Program-made: the position numbers and the translations under genes | Shown: positions 7,911 through 16,325 of the stretch, piece by piece | Position numbering within the stretch: the stretch's first letter is position 1 | Layout: every line of letters begins with the position of its first letter | From: Streptomyces sioyaensis | Lineage (GTDB): Bacteria; Actinomycetota; Actinomycetes; Streptomycetales; Streptomycetaceae | Assembly: GCF_004122735.1 (NCBI RefSeq) | Contig: NZ_SDIF01000001.1 | Span: 1-64,000 of the forward strand | Direction: 5' to 3' | DNA: 64,000 nt | Notes under the pieces: generated by a model | What the model was told of the DNA's origin: nothing | The model's database searches: none | The model's input: the letters and a program-made list of their open reading frames with translations, nothing else

Positions 7911-8915
7911 ATGGAGCTTCGACAGCTGCGGTACTTCGTCACGGTGGTGGAGGAGGGCAACTTCACCCGGGCCGCGGCTCGTTTGCATCTGGCGCAGCCC
8001 GGGGTGAGCGCCCAGATACGGCAGCTCGAAAGGGAGCTGGGGCAGCCGCTCCTCGACCGCGGCGGCCGGACGGTGACCGTGACAGAGGTGGGGCGCGCCG
8101 TCCTCCCCTACGCGCGGGCCGCGCTCGCCGCCGCCGAGGGGATCCGGCAGAGCGTGGACGAGTTCAGCGGGCTGCTGCGGGGGCGGGTCCGGGTCGGTCT
8201 GGTCTCGGGCGCGAGCACCCGCAGGTTCGACATGGCATCCCTGCTGGCCGACTTCCACGACGCCCATCCGCAGGTCGAGATCTCCCTCACGGAGGACACC
8301 TCGGAGCGGATGCTCGACGCGCTGCACCGCGGCGAACTCGACCTCGCCGTGACCGGCCTCGTGGCGGAGGAACCGCCGCCGGGCATTTCCGTACGGCTCG
8401 TGGTGGACGAGCCCCTGGTCGCCGCCGTCGCGGCCGACGACCCCCTGCTCGGGACGTACCCGGCCGGTGGGAGCATCCCGCTGGCCGCGCTCCGCGACCG
8501 CGCGTTGATCAGCCTGCCGCGCGGTACCGGTCTGCGCGGGGTGCTCGAACGCGCCTGTGCGGAGGCAGGGTTCCGGCCCCGGATCGCCTTCGAGGCAGCC
8601 GCTCCGCCGGTGCTGGAGCGGCTCGCCGCCCGGGGCCTCGGCGTGGCCGTCATCCCGCCGCCGGCGGACGGGGCCTCGGCCGGGCTGCGGACGCTGGCGC
8701 TCGCCGCACCGCAGCCGCGCGGCCGGGTCGCCCTGACCTGGCGGACGGACGGGCCCGCCGCCCCCGCGGCCAGGGCCCTGCTGGCGCGGCTGCGCGGCAC
8801 GCTGCCCGTCCCGGGAGCCGACGCCGCGCCCCCGGAGGAGACCCAGGAACCGTCCCCGGCACCGCGTCCGCGCCGCCAGCAGCCGTCCGGAGCGCGCGTG
8901 CGGCCGGCCGGCTGA
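7911..8915 (+). CDS. LysR family transcriptional regulator
   Basis: A 334-residue LysR-type regulator. The winged helix-turn-helix occupies about residues 1-60 (ELRQLRYFVTVVEEGNFTRA, AQPGVSAQIRQLERELG), followed by a linker helix and the periplasmic-binding-like effector domain from about residue 90 to 295. The last 40 residues are a Pro/Arg/Ala-rich tail not usual for the family. ATG at 7911 begins exactly at the conserved MELRQLRYF start and has no Shine-Dalgarno, consistent with leaderless translation. Effector unknown; the divergent MDMPI-like gene is the probable target. Confidence 0.9.
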   Translation: MELRQLRYFVTVVEEGNFTRAAARLHLAQPGVSAQIRQLERELGQPLLDRGGRTVTVTEVGRAVLPYARAALAAAEGIRQSVDEFSGLLRGRVRVGLVSGASTRRFDMASLLADFHDAHPQVEISLTEDTSERMLDALHRGELDLAVTGLVAEEPPPGISVRLVVDEPLVAAVAADDPLLGTYPAGGSIPLAALRDRALISLPRGTGLRGVLERACAEAGFRPRIAFEAAAPPVLERLAARGLGVAVIPPPADGASAGLRTLALAAPQPRGRVALTWRTDGPAAPAARALLARLRGTLPVPGADAAPPEETQEPSPAPRPRRQQPSGARVRPAG

Positions 8916-8936
8916 GGCCCTCGACGGCCAGCGGAC

Positions 8937-9060
8937 GGATCACCGACCGCGGGGGGGGCGTAGTCCTTACGGAAACGGCCGTTCACCAGACCGCCGGGGC
9001 GTAGTCCGTCAGGAAGCAGCCGTTCACCAGGCCGCGGGGGCGTAGTCCTTCAGGAAGCAG
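8937..9060. repeat. Three 41-base tandem repeats over the SDR 3' end
   Basis: Two near-identical 41-base units (8979-9019 and 9020-9060) and a third degraded unit (about 8937-8978) lie head to tail. The unit at 9020-9060 contains the last codons and stop of the SDR gene; the others lie just past the stop. The word GCGTAGTCC recurs in each at 41-base intervals. The period is not a multiple of three, so the copies read in different frames. Confidence 0.85.
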
Positions 9061-10484
9061 CCGAACAGGTCCTCACCGAGCTCGCCGCGGACGATCGGGT
9101 CGTACACCCGGGCAGCGCCGTCAACCAGGTCGAGCGGGGCGTGGAAGCCCTCGTCCGCCAGGCGCATCTTGTCGGGGTGCGGGCGCTCGTCGGTGATCCA
9201 GCCGGTGTCGACGGCGGTCATGAGGATGCCGTCGGTCTCCAGCATCTCCCTGGCGCTGGTGCGGGTGAGCATGTTCAGCGCCGCCTTGGCCATATTGGTG
9301 TGCGGGTGCCCGGCGCCCTTGTAGCCGCGGCTGAACTGGCCTTCCATCGCCGAGACGTTGACCACGTACTTACGGCGCGCGGGGGCCGCTGCCATCGCCG
9401 GGCGCAGCCTGCTCACCAGCAGGAACGGCGCGGTCATATTGCACAGCTGGACTTCCAGCAGCTCGACCGGGTCGACCTCGTCCACCTTCTGGATCCAGCT
9501 GTTGGTCGCGTGCAGATCGGGGACGAGCCCGCCGGCGTCGATCGCGGTGCCCGCCTCGATCCGGGCCGGCGAGGCGGAGCCGGTGGTGAGGGCGAGCGCG
9601 GTGATGTCCTCGGCGGTCAGGCCGCCGGAGCCGGCCGCGGCGGCGGGGAGGGCGGCGGGGGCACCGCTGCCGAAGTGGCCGAGGACGACCGAGGCGGGCA
9701 GCTCCCCGGCGGGCAGCGGCGCGGATTCGGCGGCGATCAACTGTCCGTAGGCGTCGGGCGACCGGCGGACGGTCTGGGCGGCGTTGTTGATCAGAATGTC
9801 CAGCGGGCCTTCGGCGCTCACCGCATCGGCGAGCGCGAGGACCTGCGCCGGGTCCCGGAGATCGATCCCGACGATCTTCAGCCGGTGCAGCCACTCCGCG
9901 CTGTCCGGCATCGCCTTGAAGCGGCGGATGGCGTCGTTCGGGAAACGGGTCGTGACGGTGGTGTGCGCGCCGTCGCGCAGCAGCCGCAGCGCGATGTACA
10001 TGCCGATCTTCGCCCGGCCGCCGGTGAGCAGCGCGCGGCGGCCGGTGAGGTCCGTACGGGCGTCGCGGCGCGCCCGGTTCTCCTTGGCGCAGGGCGGGCA
10101 GAGCTGGTGGTAGAAGGCGTCGACCTGGACGTAGCGGCTTTTGCAGGTGTAGCAGGACCGGGGCCGCTCCAGGATGCCGGCGATCTCGGTCGTCACGGAG
10201 CTGCTGAGGGCCAGCCCCTGCGTCTCGTCATCGATCCGGTCGGGGGCGCCGGTGGCGGTGGCCGCGGTCACCGCCCGGTCGTTGGCGGTCTTGGCCGCCC
10301 GGCGCTCCTGCCGGCGCCGCTGCTTCACCTTGCGGTAGATCCCGGCGGTGGCGCGCCGTATGGCGACGGCGTCGGGGTGGTCGACGGGCAGCGCGTCGAG
10401 CTCCTCCAGCACGCTGAGGCAGACCGCCATCCGTTCCGCGTCGATACCCGCGCCCTCGGCCATGCCTGTTTCGGTCACCGTCAT
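9024..10484 (-). CDS. SDR-family oxidoreductase with N-terminal Cys motif and atypical active site
   Basis: A 486-residue protein. An N-terminal region of about 110 residues with basic helices is followed by a Cys pair-pair motif (CYTCKSRY...CPPC) that looks like a small zinc ribbon, then a Rossmann SDR domain starting at GRRALLTGGRAKIGMYIALRLL. The NNAAQT element and VNVSAMEG with the catalytic-type Ser are present. The classical Tyr-x3-Lys is instead HTNMAK, placing Thr where the catalytic Tyr should be. Normal SDRs are about 250 residues, so this is an enlarged form. Function is unknown; a standard dehydrogenase reaction should not be assumed. The start at 10484 has only a distant GGGGAAG. 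The 3' end lies in a tandem repeat. Confidence 0.8.
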   Translation of the reverse strand: MTVTETGMAEGAGIDAERMAVCLSVLEELDALPVDHPDAVAIRRATAGIYRKVKQRRRQERRAAKTANDRAVTAATATGAPDRIDDETQGLALSSSVTTEIAGILERPRSCYTCKSRYVQVDAFYHQLCPPCAKENRARRDARTDLTGRRALLTGGRAKIGMYIALRLLRDGAHTTVTTRFPNDAIRRFKAMPDSAEWLHRLKIVGIDLRDPAQVLALADAVSAEGPLDILINNAAQTVRRSPDAYGQLIAAESAPLPAGELPASVVLGHFGSGAPAALPAAAAGSGGLTAEDITALALTTGSASPARIEAGTAIDAGGLVPDLHATNSWIQKVDEVDPVELLEVQLCNMTAPFLLVSRLRPAMAAAPARRKYVVNVSAMEGQFSRGYKGAGHPHTNMAKAALNMLTRTSAREMLETDGILMTAVDTGWITDERPHPDKMRLADEGFHAPLDLVDGAARVYDPIVRGELGEDLFGCFLKDYAPAAW

Positions 10485-10687
10485 CGCCGCTGCCGCTTCC
10501 CCTGGGATCGTGTGTTCTATTCAAGCTTCGGCGGAACTGTACGTAGACGGGGGCGGCGGCGCCAAACCCGGTGGGTGGGTAAGCGGTGGTCGGAGGCCTC
10601 CTGGCGGCGGCGAACGGACGCGTCACGCCGACGCCGTGCCGACCCGCGCGGGCCTGCCTCCGACGAGCACGGCCGGGCCCGCTCATG

Positions 10688-10727
10688 GCCGACGGGCCCG
10701 GTGCTCGTCCGCACCGGGCCCGTCGGC
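10688..10727. terminator. Perfect 17-bp hairpin terminator
   Basis: GCCGACGGGCCCGGTGC (10688-10704), loop TCGTCC, then GCACCGGGCCCGTCGGC (10711-10727). It lies 35 bases after the stop of the minus-strand MFS gene and is the obvious end of the MarR-MFS transcript. The rest of 10485-10761 is the SDR upstream region, where I see nothing else. Confidence 0.85.
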
Positions 10728-10761
10728 TCCGCCTCACTCGCCCGCCGTCATGTCACGGCCG

Positions 10762-13434
10762 TCACGTCACCGGGTCATGACCCAGCTCGATGTCGCACTC
10801 GCCGTGCCCGGCGGCCCCCACGGACAGCGGGGTCGCCACCGGCGGGTAGCCGCTGGCGATCAGGGTGTACTCGCCGCTGTCGAGGTCGGTGAAGACGTAC
10901 TCACCGTCCCGGCCACTGGTGGCGGTCCCCACGACGTTGCCCGCCGGGTCCAGCAGGGTCACCCGGGCGTCGTCCACCGGACTGCCGTGCGCCGTGCGGA
11001 CGGTGCCCCGGACCTGGGCGCCGGGCGTCAGCCGGACCTCGTACCAGTTACGGGCGCCGGAAGCGACCTCTACCTGGAGCGCGGACGGGCGGTGGTGCGC
11101 GGCGCTGACGGCCAGCGTGTAGCTGCCCGGGCTCAGTTCACCGAAGGCGAAGCCGCCGTCCTGGCCGGCCACACCCGACGCCACGACCTCGCCGCGGACA
11201 TCGGTGGCCACGACGAGCGCGCCGGGCAGCGGGTCGTCGCCCTTCTCCGCACGGACCTCGCCCGACAGGCCCGCGGCACCGCTGAGGGTCAGATCGAACG
11301 ACACCGGCTCCGCGCCCACCACGACGGTCGCGGCCTGTGGCTGACGCGCCCCCGCGGAGCCGATCAGCACATAGGTGCCGGCCCCCGTCGTGGGCAGGGA
11401 GAAGCCGCCGTCGGCGCCGGTCGAGGTACGGCCGAGCTGCCGGCCGCCGACACTGATCAGGGTGACCGCGGCCCGGTCCACCGGCCTGCCGTCGCCGTCC
11501 CGCACCGTGCCCCGGATCGCGGGACCGGTCGCGCCTGTCACGGAGCCCGCGGGCGGTGCGGCGAGGGCCGGTACGGGCTCGTCCGCCGGGACACCTGCCG
11601 GTCGGGCACGTTCAGCAGGGTCGGCACCTTCGGCCGGAGCGGGCGAACCGGCGCCGTCCGCCCCGGCCTCGTTCCCGGCGCCCTCCGCCCCGTACGCGGC
11701 ACCCGAGGCGTCGTCCGGCGCGCCCTCAGCGGACTTCGCCGCCGCGTCGGCCTCCGCCTCCGCCTGGGCCCGTGCCTGGAGACCGGACAGCTGCCGCAGC
11801 GGCATCTCCTTGATGAACCACATCAGCACGAAGGCGAGGGCGACGACGACCGCGCCCATGAGGAACACGGTGTGCATCGAGTCCGCGAAGCCGCGCTTGA
11901 ACGGCTCCGCCAGCCGCGGGTCCAGCTGCTGGATGAACGACGAGTCGCTGAGCACGTCCGAGGAGCCACCGTTGCCGGGGTGCTTGAGCATGTCCAGCAC
12001 TGGCTTGTTGGCGAGGTTGTGCAGCACCGCGGGGTCGTGCAGTGCGGCCTGGAACCACTCGGTGGACACGGCGTCCTTGAACGCCCCGGAAATCTTCTCG
12101 CCGACCGTGCTGAACAGCACCGACAGGAAGATCGCGGTACCGGCGGTGGCGCCCATCTGCCGGAAGAACGTGGCCGACGAGGTCGCCACGCCCATGTCCC
12201 GCGGCGGCACCGCGTTCTGTACGGACAGCACCAGGGTCTGCATGCAGCCGCCCAGGCCGAGACCGAAGAGCAGCATGTAGATCATGGTCTGCCACAGCGG
12301 GGTGTCCCACTGGACGCGGAAGTGGAAGAGCAGCATCGCCGCGCACATCAGCACGGTGCCGATGATCGGGAAGATCTTGTAGCGGCCGGTCTTGCCGGTG
12401 ATCTGGCCGGACGCGACCGACGCGATCAGCATGCCCGCCATCAGCGGCAGCATCTCCAGACCCGACTTGGTGGGGCTGGCGCCCTTCACGATCTGGAGGT
12501 ACTGCGGGATCATCAGCAGCCCGCCGAACATGCCCATACCGATCAGCACGGACATGACGCTGGTCTTGCTGAAGGTGCCGTTGCGGAACAGCCGCATCGG
12601 GATGAGGGCGTCGTCCCCCATCCGCCGCTCGACCAGGATCCAGGCGATGATGCCGACCACGCCGATGGCATAACAGGCGATCGACCGGGACGAGTCCCAG
12701 CCCCACTCCCGGCCCTGCTCCGCGACGAGCAGCAGCGGCACGACACCGAGCGAGATGGTGACCGCGCCCCACCAGTCGATGCGGTGATCGCGCCTGGTGT
12801 GCGGGATGTTGAGGACCTTGGCGACCACGAACAGCGCGATGATGCCGATCGGTACGTTGACCAGGAAGACCCAGCGCCAGCCGGTGAGGCCCAGCAGCTG
12901 GTCCTGGCCGGCCAGGGCTCCGCCGATCAGCGGCCCGGCCACGCTGGAGGTGGCGAAGGTGCCGAGCATGTAGCCCTGGTACCGGGCGCGTTCGCGGGGC
13001 GGGACGATGTCACCGAGGATCGCCAGCGCCAGCGACATCAGACCGCCGGCACCCAGGCCCTGTACGGCCCGGAACGCGGCGAGTTCGGTCATCGAGGTGG
13101 AGAAGGTGCACAGCACCGAGCCCGCGACGAAGATCGTGATCGCGGCCAGGTAGTAGGGCTTGCGGCCGTGCAGGTCGGACAGCTTGCCGTACAGCGGGGT
13201 GGCGATCGTCGAGGTGATCAGATAGGCGGTGGTCGCCCAGGCTTGCTGGCTGAGGCCGTGCAGATCGTCGGCGATGGTCCGGATCGAGGTGCTGACGATC
13301 GTCTGGTCGAGGGCGGCCAGGAACATCCCCAGCATCAAGCCGCTGAGGATGGTGAGGATCTGACGGTGGCTCAGGAAGCCTGGGGCGGGTATCGCCTCGG
13401 CTCCCGCCTCGGGCGGAGAGGTGGCTGTGCTCAT
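10762..13434 (-). CDS. DHA2 (14-TM) MFS exporter with C-terminal carboxypeptidase-regulatory-like repeats
   Basis: An 890-residue membrane protein. Residues about 20-555 are an EmrB/QacA-type drug:H+ antiporter: LAALDQTIVSTSIRTIA in TM1, YGKLSDLHGRKPYYL after TM2, and the export motif around VAGPLIGGALAG. After an Ala/Glu/Gly-rich linker, residues about 645-890 hold three tandem carboxypeptidase regulatory-like (beta-sandwich) repeats, each with a GxVR...G-x-P-V/L-x-x-A-x-V...F...G-x-Y-x-L pattern (IRGTVRDGDGRPVDRAAVTL, LSGEVRAEKGDDPLPGALVV, VRGTVRTAHGSPVDDARVTL). Plain family members have about 500 residues, so this is a fusion. It overlaps the marR stop by ATGA and should be translationally coupled and repressed by that MarR. 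Confidence 0.9.
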   Translation of the reverse strand: MSTATSPPEAGAEAIPAPGFLSHRQILTILSGLMLGMFLAALDQTIVSTSIRTIADDLHGLSQQAWATTAYLITSTIATPLYGKLSDLHGRKPYYLAAITIFVAGSVLCTFSTSMTELAAFRAVQGLGAGGLMSLALAILGDIVPPRERARYQGYMLGTFATSSVAGPLIGGALAGQDQLLGLTGWRWVFLVNVPIGIIALFVVAKVLNIPHTRRDHRIDWWGAVTISLGVVPLLLVAEQGREWGWDSSRSIACYAIGVVGIIAWILVERRMGDDALIPMRLFRNGTFSKTSVMSVLIGMGMFGGLLMIPQYLQIVKGASPTKSGLEMLPLMAGMLIASVASGQITGKTGRYKIFPIIGTVLMCAAMLLFHFRVQWDTPLWQTMIYMLLFGLGLGGCMQTLVLSVQNAVPPRDMGVATSSATFFRQMGATAGTAIFLSVLFSTVGEKISGAFKDAVSTEWFQAALHDPAVLHNLANKPVLDMLKHPGNGGSSDVLSDSSFIQQLDPRLAEPFKRGFADSMHTVFLMGAVVVALAFVLMWFIKEMPLRQLSGLQARAQAEAEADAAAKSAEGAPDDASGAAYGAEGAGNEAGADGAGSPAPAEGADPAERARPAGVPADEPVPALAAPPAGSVTGATGPAIRGTVRDGDGRPVDRAAVTLISVGGRQLGRTSTGADGGFSLPTTGAGTYVLIGSAGARQPQAATVVVGAEPVSFDLTLSGAAGLSGEVRAEKGDDPLPGALVVATDVRGEVVASGVAGQDGGFAFGELSPGSYTLAVSAAHHRPSALQVEVASGARNWYEVRLTPGAQVRGTVRTAHGSPVDDARVTLLDPAGNVVGTATSGRDGEYVFTDLDSGEYTLIASGYPPVATPLSVGAAGHGECDIELGHDPVT

Positions 13435-13982
13435 GTACGTATGTCTCCCTGCTCCACGGCGGCGCCCTGGTCTCCCCCGGGACCCAGCCGTGTGTGTTGT
13501 CGTTCTGCCATGTCCTCGTTGAGGCGGCCCAGCAGCCGGATCAGATCGGCCCGGTCCTGGGGCGACCACGGTTCGAGGAGCTCGGCCAGTTCGGCGTCGC
13601 GCTGACGGCGGTACTGGGCGAAAGCGGCACGCCCGGCCTCCGTCGCGGCCAGCAGCGACCCACGGCGGTCCTCCGGATCGGGGCGACGGGCGACCAGGCC
13701 CCGTTCGACCAGCGAACGCACCTGACGGCTGACGGTCGACAGGTCGAGGAAGGCGTCGGCGGCCAGGTCCGTCGCCCGCTGGTCCCCGCCGACCACCAGC
13801 CTGGCCAGCAGTACCCGGTCGGCCGCGCCGCCGTCCGTCTTGGCGCGCTGCTTCCATGCCGCCATCAGCCGGGAGAAGCGGACGATCTCCGTCCCCAGCC
13901 CGGCGGCGGCGTCCTCCAGCCTTGACGAGGCGGTGACCTGCTCGGCAGCCCGGTCGCAGGTGTGGACCGTGCCCTTGCTCAT
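13431..13982 (-). CDS. MarR family regulator
   Basis: A 183-residue MarR-type winged-helix regulator: ATDLAADAFLDLSTVSRQVRSLVERGLVARRPDPEDRRGSLL is the recognition helix plus wing with the DxR signature (given here only as the family pattern spread over residues about 70-110). MarR proteins repress efflux genes and release on binding phenolic or drug-like ligands. The stop overlaps the start of the MFS gene as ATGA, so both are in one operon. A palindrome at 14027-14045 upstream of the start is the likely autoregulatory operator. ATG at 13982 has GAAGGA nine bases upstream. Confidence 0.9.
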   Translation of the reverse strand: MSKGTVHTCDRAAEQVTASSRLEDAAAGLGTEIVRFSRLMAAWKQRAKTDGGAADRVLLARLVVGGDQRATDLAADAFLDLSTVSRQVRSLVERGLVARRPDPEDRRGSLLAATEAGRAAFAQYRRQRDAELAELLEPWSPQDRADLIRLLGRLNEDMAERQHTRLGPGGDQGAAVEQGDIRT

Positions 13983-14026
13983 CGTCGTGATCCTTCGCGG
14001 TGAAGCCGTCGGTCGGCTGAATACAT

Positions 14027-14045
14027 TGCTTGTATCCAGCAAGCA
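14027..14045. promoter_or_regulatory. Candidate MarR operator
   Basis: TGCTTG-N7-CAAGCA lies 45 bases upstream of the marR start in a locally AT-richer patch. The spacing and position fit an autoregulatory MarR site covering the operon promoter. Confidence 0.55.
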
Positions 14046-14240
14046 TAGCGTCCGGATCCGGCCACGTCGCACCGCCACCGGCCATCCGGGGAAATTCCCA
14101 GCGGCCGCCTCGTCGGACCGTGGCGCCGCCGCTTCGGACATGGCGCCGGCGGGCCCGGCTCCCCCGTCCCGCGGCGCCGCCGGTGGCCGGGAGCGTGCCG
14201 GTCGGCGGCGTGGTGGCCAGGGTCGTTCCGGCCGGCGGTA

Positions 14241-14852
14241 TCAGATCTCGGGGAAGGCGTCGGGGACGCCGAGCGTCCCCGCGACGGCCCGCCAGATGGC
14301 CGCCTGGGCGGCCGCGAGGTCGATCCTGGGGTCGCCCAGCATCAGCCGGATGCCGAATCCGTCGCTCAGCGCGAGCAGCAGCGAGCTGGTCGCGTCGACG
14401 TCGCAGTCGCGGAATTCGCCCGCCTCGATGCCCCGCCGGATGGCTCGGGCGAGCCAGATGTGCAACTGGTCGTAGAGATCGACGGCGAGTTGCTGGGCGG
14501 TCTCGTCGCGCAGGGCCCTGACCCACAGTTCCTGCCACAGCCGCCAGTCCTGCCGCAGCTCCGGGTCCGTGGGCAGCATGGTGTGCAGAATGCGGGCCAG
14601 GACCACCGCGGCCGGCACGGTGTCGGCGTCGCGTTCGAGATCGGTGCCGGTCTGCCCGAAGGAATGGGTCATCGCCTCGGCGAAGAGCCGCTCACGGTTC
14701 TCGAAGTGGTAGTGGAGCAGGGCCGTCGACACCCCGGCGTGTTCCGCGACCATCCGCATCCGGATCTTCTCGAAGCCGACCTCGGCGATCACTTCGCACG
14801 CGGCGGCAAGAATCCGTTCCCGCGTTTCGAGAGTGCGTCCAGCCTTGGCCAC
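14241..14852 (-). CDS. TetR family regulator
   Basis: A 203-residue TetR-type repressor. The HTH is at about residues 10-55 (TRERILAAACEVIAEVGFEKI, AGVSTALLHYHFENRERLF). The C-terminal domain (LPTDPELRQDWRLWQELWVRAL and ATSSLLLALSDGFGIRLMLGD) matches the TetR_C_6 BetI-like type. GTG at 14852 is supported by GGGGAG seven bases upstream. It lies 165 bases downstream of the NuoF-like gene on the same strand and may belong to that transcription unit. The perfect TetR-style palindrome at 16810-16827 is the only strong TetR site nearby and is the likely binding site. BetI-like C domains are often tied to quaternary-amine metabolism, which would suit the Rieske oxygenase, but that link is inference. 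Confidence 0.88.
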   Translation of the reverse strand: MAKAGRTLETRERILAAACEVIAEVGFEKIRMRMVAEHAGVSTALLHYHFENRERLFAEAMTHSFGQTGTDLERDADTVPAAVVLARILHTMLPTDPELRQDWRLWQELWVRALRDETAQQLAVDLYDQLHIWLARAIRRGIEAGEFRDCDVDATSSLLLALSDGFGIRLMLGDPRIDLAAAQAAIWRAVAGTLGVPDAFPEI

Positions 14853-15016
14853 GTGAGTGCTCCCCGGGTCGGTGTCGAAATCCTCGCGGGCGCGGCGGGC
14901 CCGTCCCGTGCCATCTTCCCGCATCGCCTTTCCCGGTCGCCCGCGGCCGGTGCGCCCCGGTGGCGATACGACGGCGGCCTCGAAGCCGGGGCCGGGTACG
15001 CGGATCACGGCCGGTT

Positions 15017-16306
15017 TCAGCCGGGGCAGGGGGCGGAGCACGGGCGGTGGACGGGGCGGCCGGCGACGCGGGGGACGGCCACGGTGAGCGGCCCGGCGGG
15101 CGCCGGGCAGGCAGGGCAGGGGGCGTCGAGGTGGGACCGGACGAGGTGCGGAAAGGCCCGCAGGAGGCTGCCGGCCGTACGCACGGCGGCGTCCAGCAGC
15201 CCGCAATCGCCGCGGCCGGGCAGTGCGGTGGCCCGGCGGTGCAGCCGGGAGACGAGGCCGGGGGCGGCCGTGCCGGTCGTCAGCGAACCGACGTCGTCGC
15301 GGATCGCGCCGGTGCCCGCGACGCAGCCGCCGCACCGCCGTGCGCTCTCGGCGGCGAGGTGGGCGACGACGGCGGAGGCGAGGGAGACCGGGCACTCCTC
15401 GGGGCCGAGGAAGCGGATCGCCCCGCAGCCCAGCTCCGTGCCCGCGGCCGCGAGGGTGTCGGGGCCCAGTGCGAGGTCGAGGAAGTGGGGCCCGATCAGC
15501 CCGCCGAACCGCCCGCCCACGAGGGCGCCGGCCGGCTCGGGGGTGCCCTGGGCCCGGGCCAGGGTCCGCAGGGTGCAGCCGTAGGGCACCTCGGCGAGCA
15601 GCGGATCCGCGCCGCCCCCGGCGAGGGTCACCAGCGTGCTGCGCGCGGTGTGGCGGCCACCGTCCGGCCGGGCGGCGAGGAGCGCGATACGGGCCAGGGT
15701 CTCGACATTGGCGACGAGGGTGGGGGCGCCGCCGACGCCCTCCCCGTGGGGGCTGGGCGGTTCGGCGGCGGCGAGAGCGGGTCCGCCGTTGCCCCGCCGG
15801 ACCACCGCGGACACCACCGCGGACTCCTCCCCGGCGACATGGGCATACCGGGTCTCGACGACCTCCACCGGCAGCCGCGGCGGCCGCTCGGCGAGCGCGC
15901 GGCGCACCCGTTCGCCGGCCGCGGCGTCGGAGAGGTACACAGCGCCGCGCCGCGCACCGGTGATCTCCGCGGCCCGCAACAGCCCGTCCAGAACCAGATG
16001 CGGCCGGGCCCGCAGCAGCCAGCGATCCTTGACGGAACCGGGCTCGCCCTCCTGGCCGTTGGCCACGACGACGGTGTGGCGGTCTCCGGCATCACGGACC
16101 GCCCGCAGTTCGGCGGCGGTGGGGGAGCCGGCGCCGCCGCGGCCGCGCAGACCGGCGGCGTCGATACCGGCGAGGAGCTCGGCCGCCGCGGTCGTCTCGC
16201 GGTAGCCGCCGACGGCGGCGTACGCCTCGGCGTCCTCGGTCACCCCCGGCGCGGCACCGAGCACCCCGGGCGTCCCCCGGGGCGTCAGAGAGACGATCCC
16301 GGTCAT
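15017..16306 (-). CDS. NuoF-like NADH-binding flavoprotein
   Basis: A 429-residue homologue of the 51-kDa (NuoF) module of complex I and soluble hydrogenase/formate dehydrogenase diaphorases. The NADH/FMN motifs are kept: GLRGRGGAGSPT, ANGQEGEPGSVKDRWLL and VAGEESAVVSAVV, then VANVETLARIALL and an SLBB-type region. The [4Fe-4S] N3 motif is altered. The usual first Cys of the Cys-x2-Cys-x2-Cys run is replaced (ESARRCGGCVAG), leaving two Cys there plus the distant Cys in GDCGLLDA. It has no NuoE or NuoG partner here. ATG at 16306 has GAAGG six bases upstream. It follows a 135-residue gene by 19 bases and lies divergent from a Rieske oxygenase to which it could supply electrons. Confidence 0.8.
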   Translation of the reverse strand: MTGIVSLTPRGTPGVLGAAPGVTEDAEAYAAVGGYRETTAAAELLAGIDAAGLRGRGGAGSPTAAELRAVRDAGDRHTVVVANGQEGEPGSVKDRWLLRARPHLVLDGLLRAAEITGARRGAVYLSDAAAGERVRRALAERPPRLPVEVVETRYAHVAGEESAVVSAVVRRGNGGPALAAAEPPSPHGEGVGGAPTLVANVETLARIALLAARPDGGRHTARSTLVTLAGGGADPLLAEVPYGCTLRTLARAQGTPEPAGALVGGRFGGLIGPHFLDLALGPDTLAAAGTELGCGAIRFLGPEECPVSLASAVVAHLAAESARRCGGCVAGTGAIRDDVGSLTTGTAAPGLVSRLHRRATALPGRGDCGLLDAAVRTAGSLLRAFPHLVRSHLDAPCPACPAPAGPLTVAVPRVAGRPVHRPCSAPCPG

Positions 16307-16325
16307 GCCCAACCTTCGATCCCGG

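Noticed and set aside
10762-14538. One 1258-residue frame joining upstream sequence to the MFS exporter
   Set aside because: The part above 13434 overlaps the MarR and TetR genes out of frame. The exporter starts at the ATG overlapping the MarR stop.
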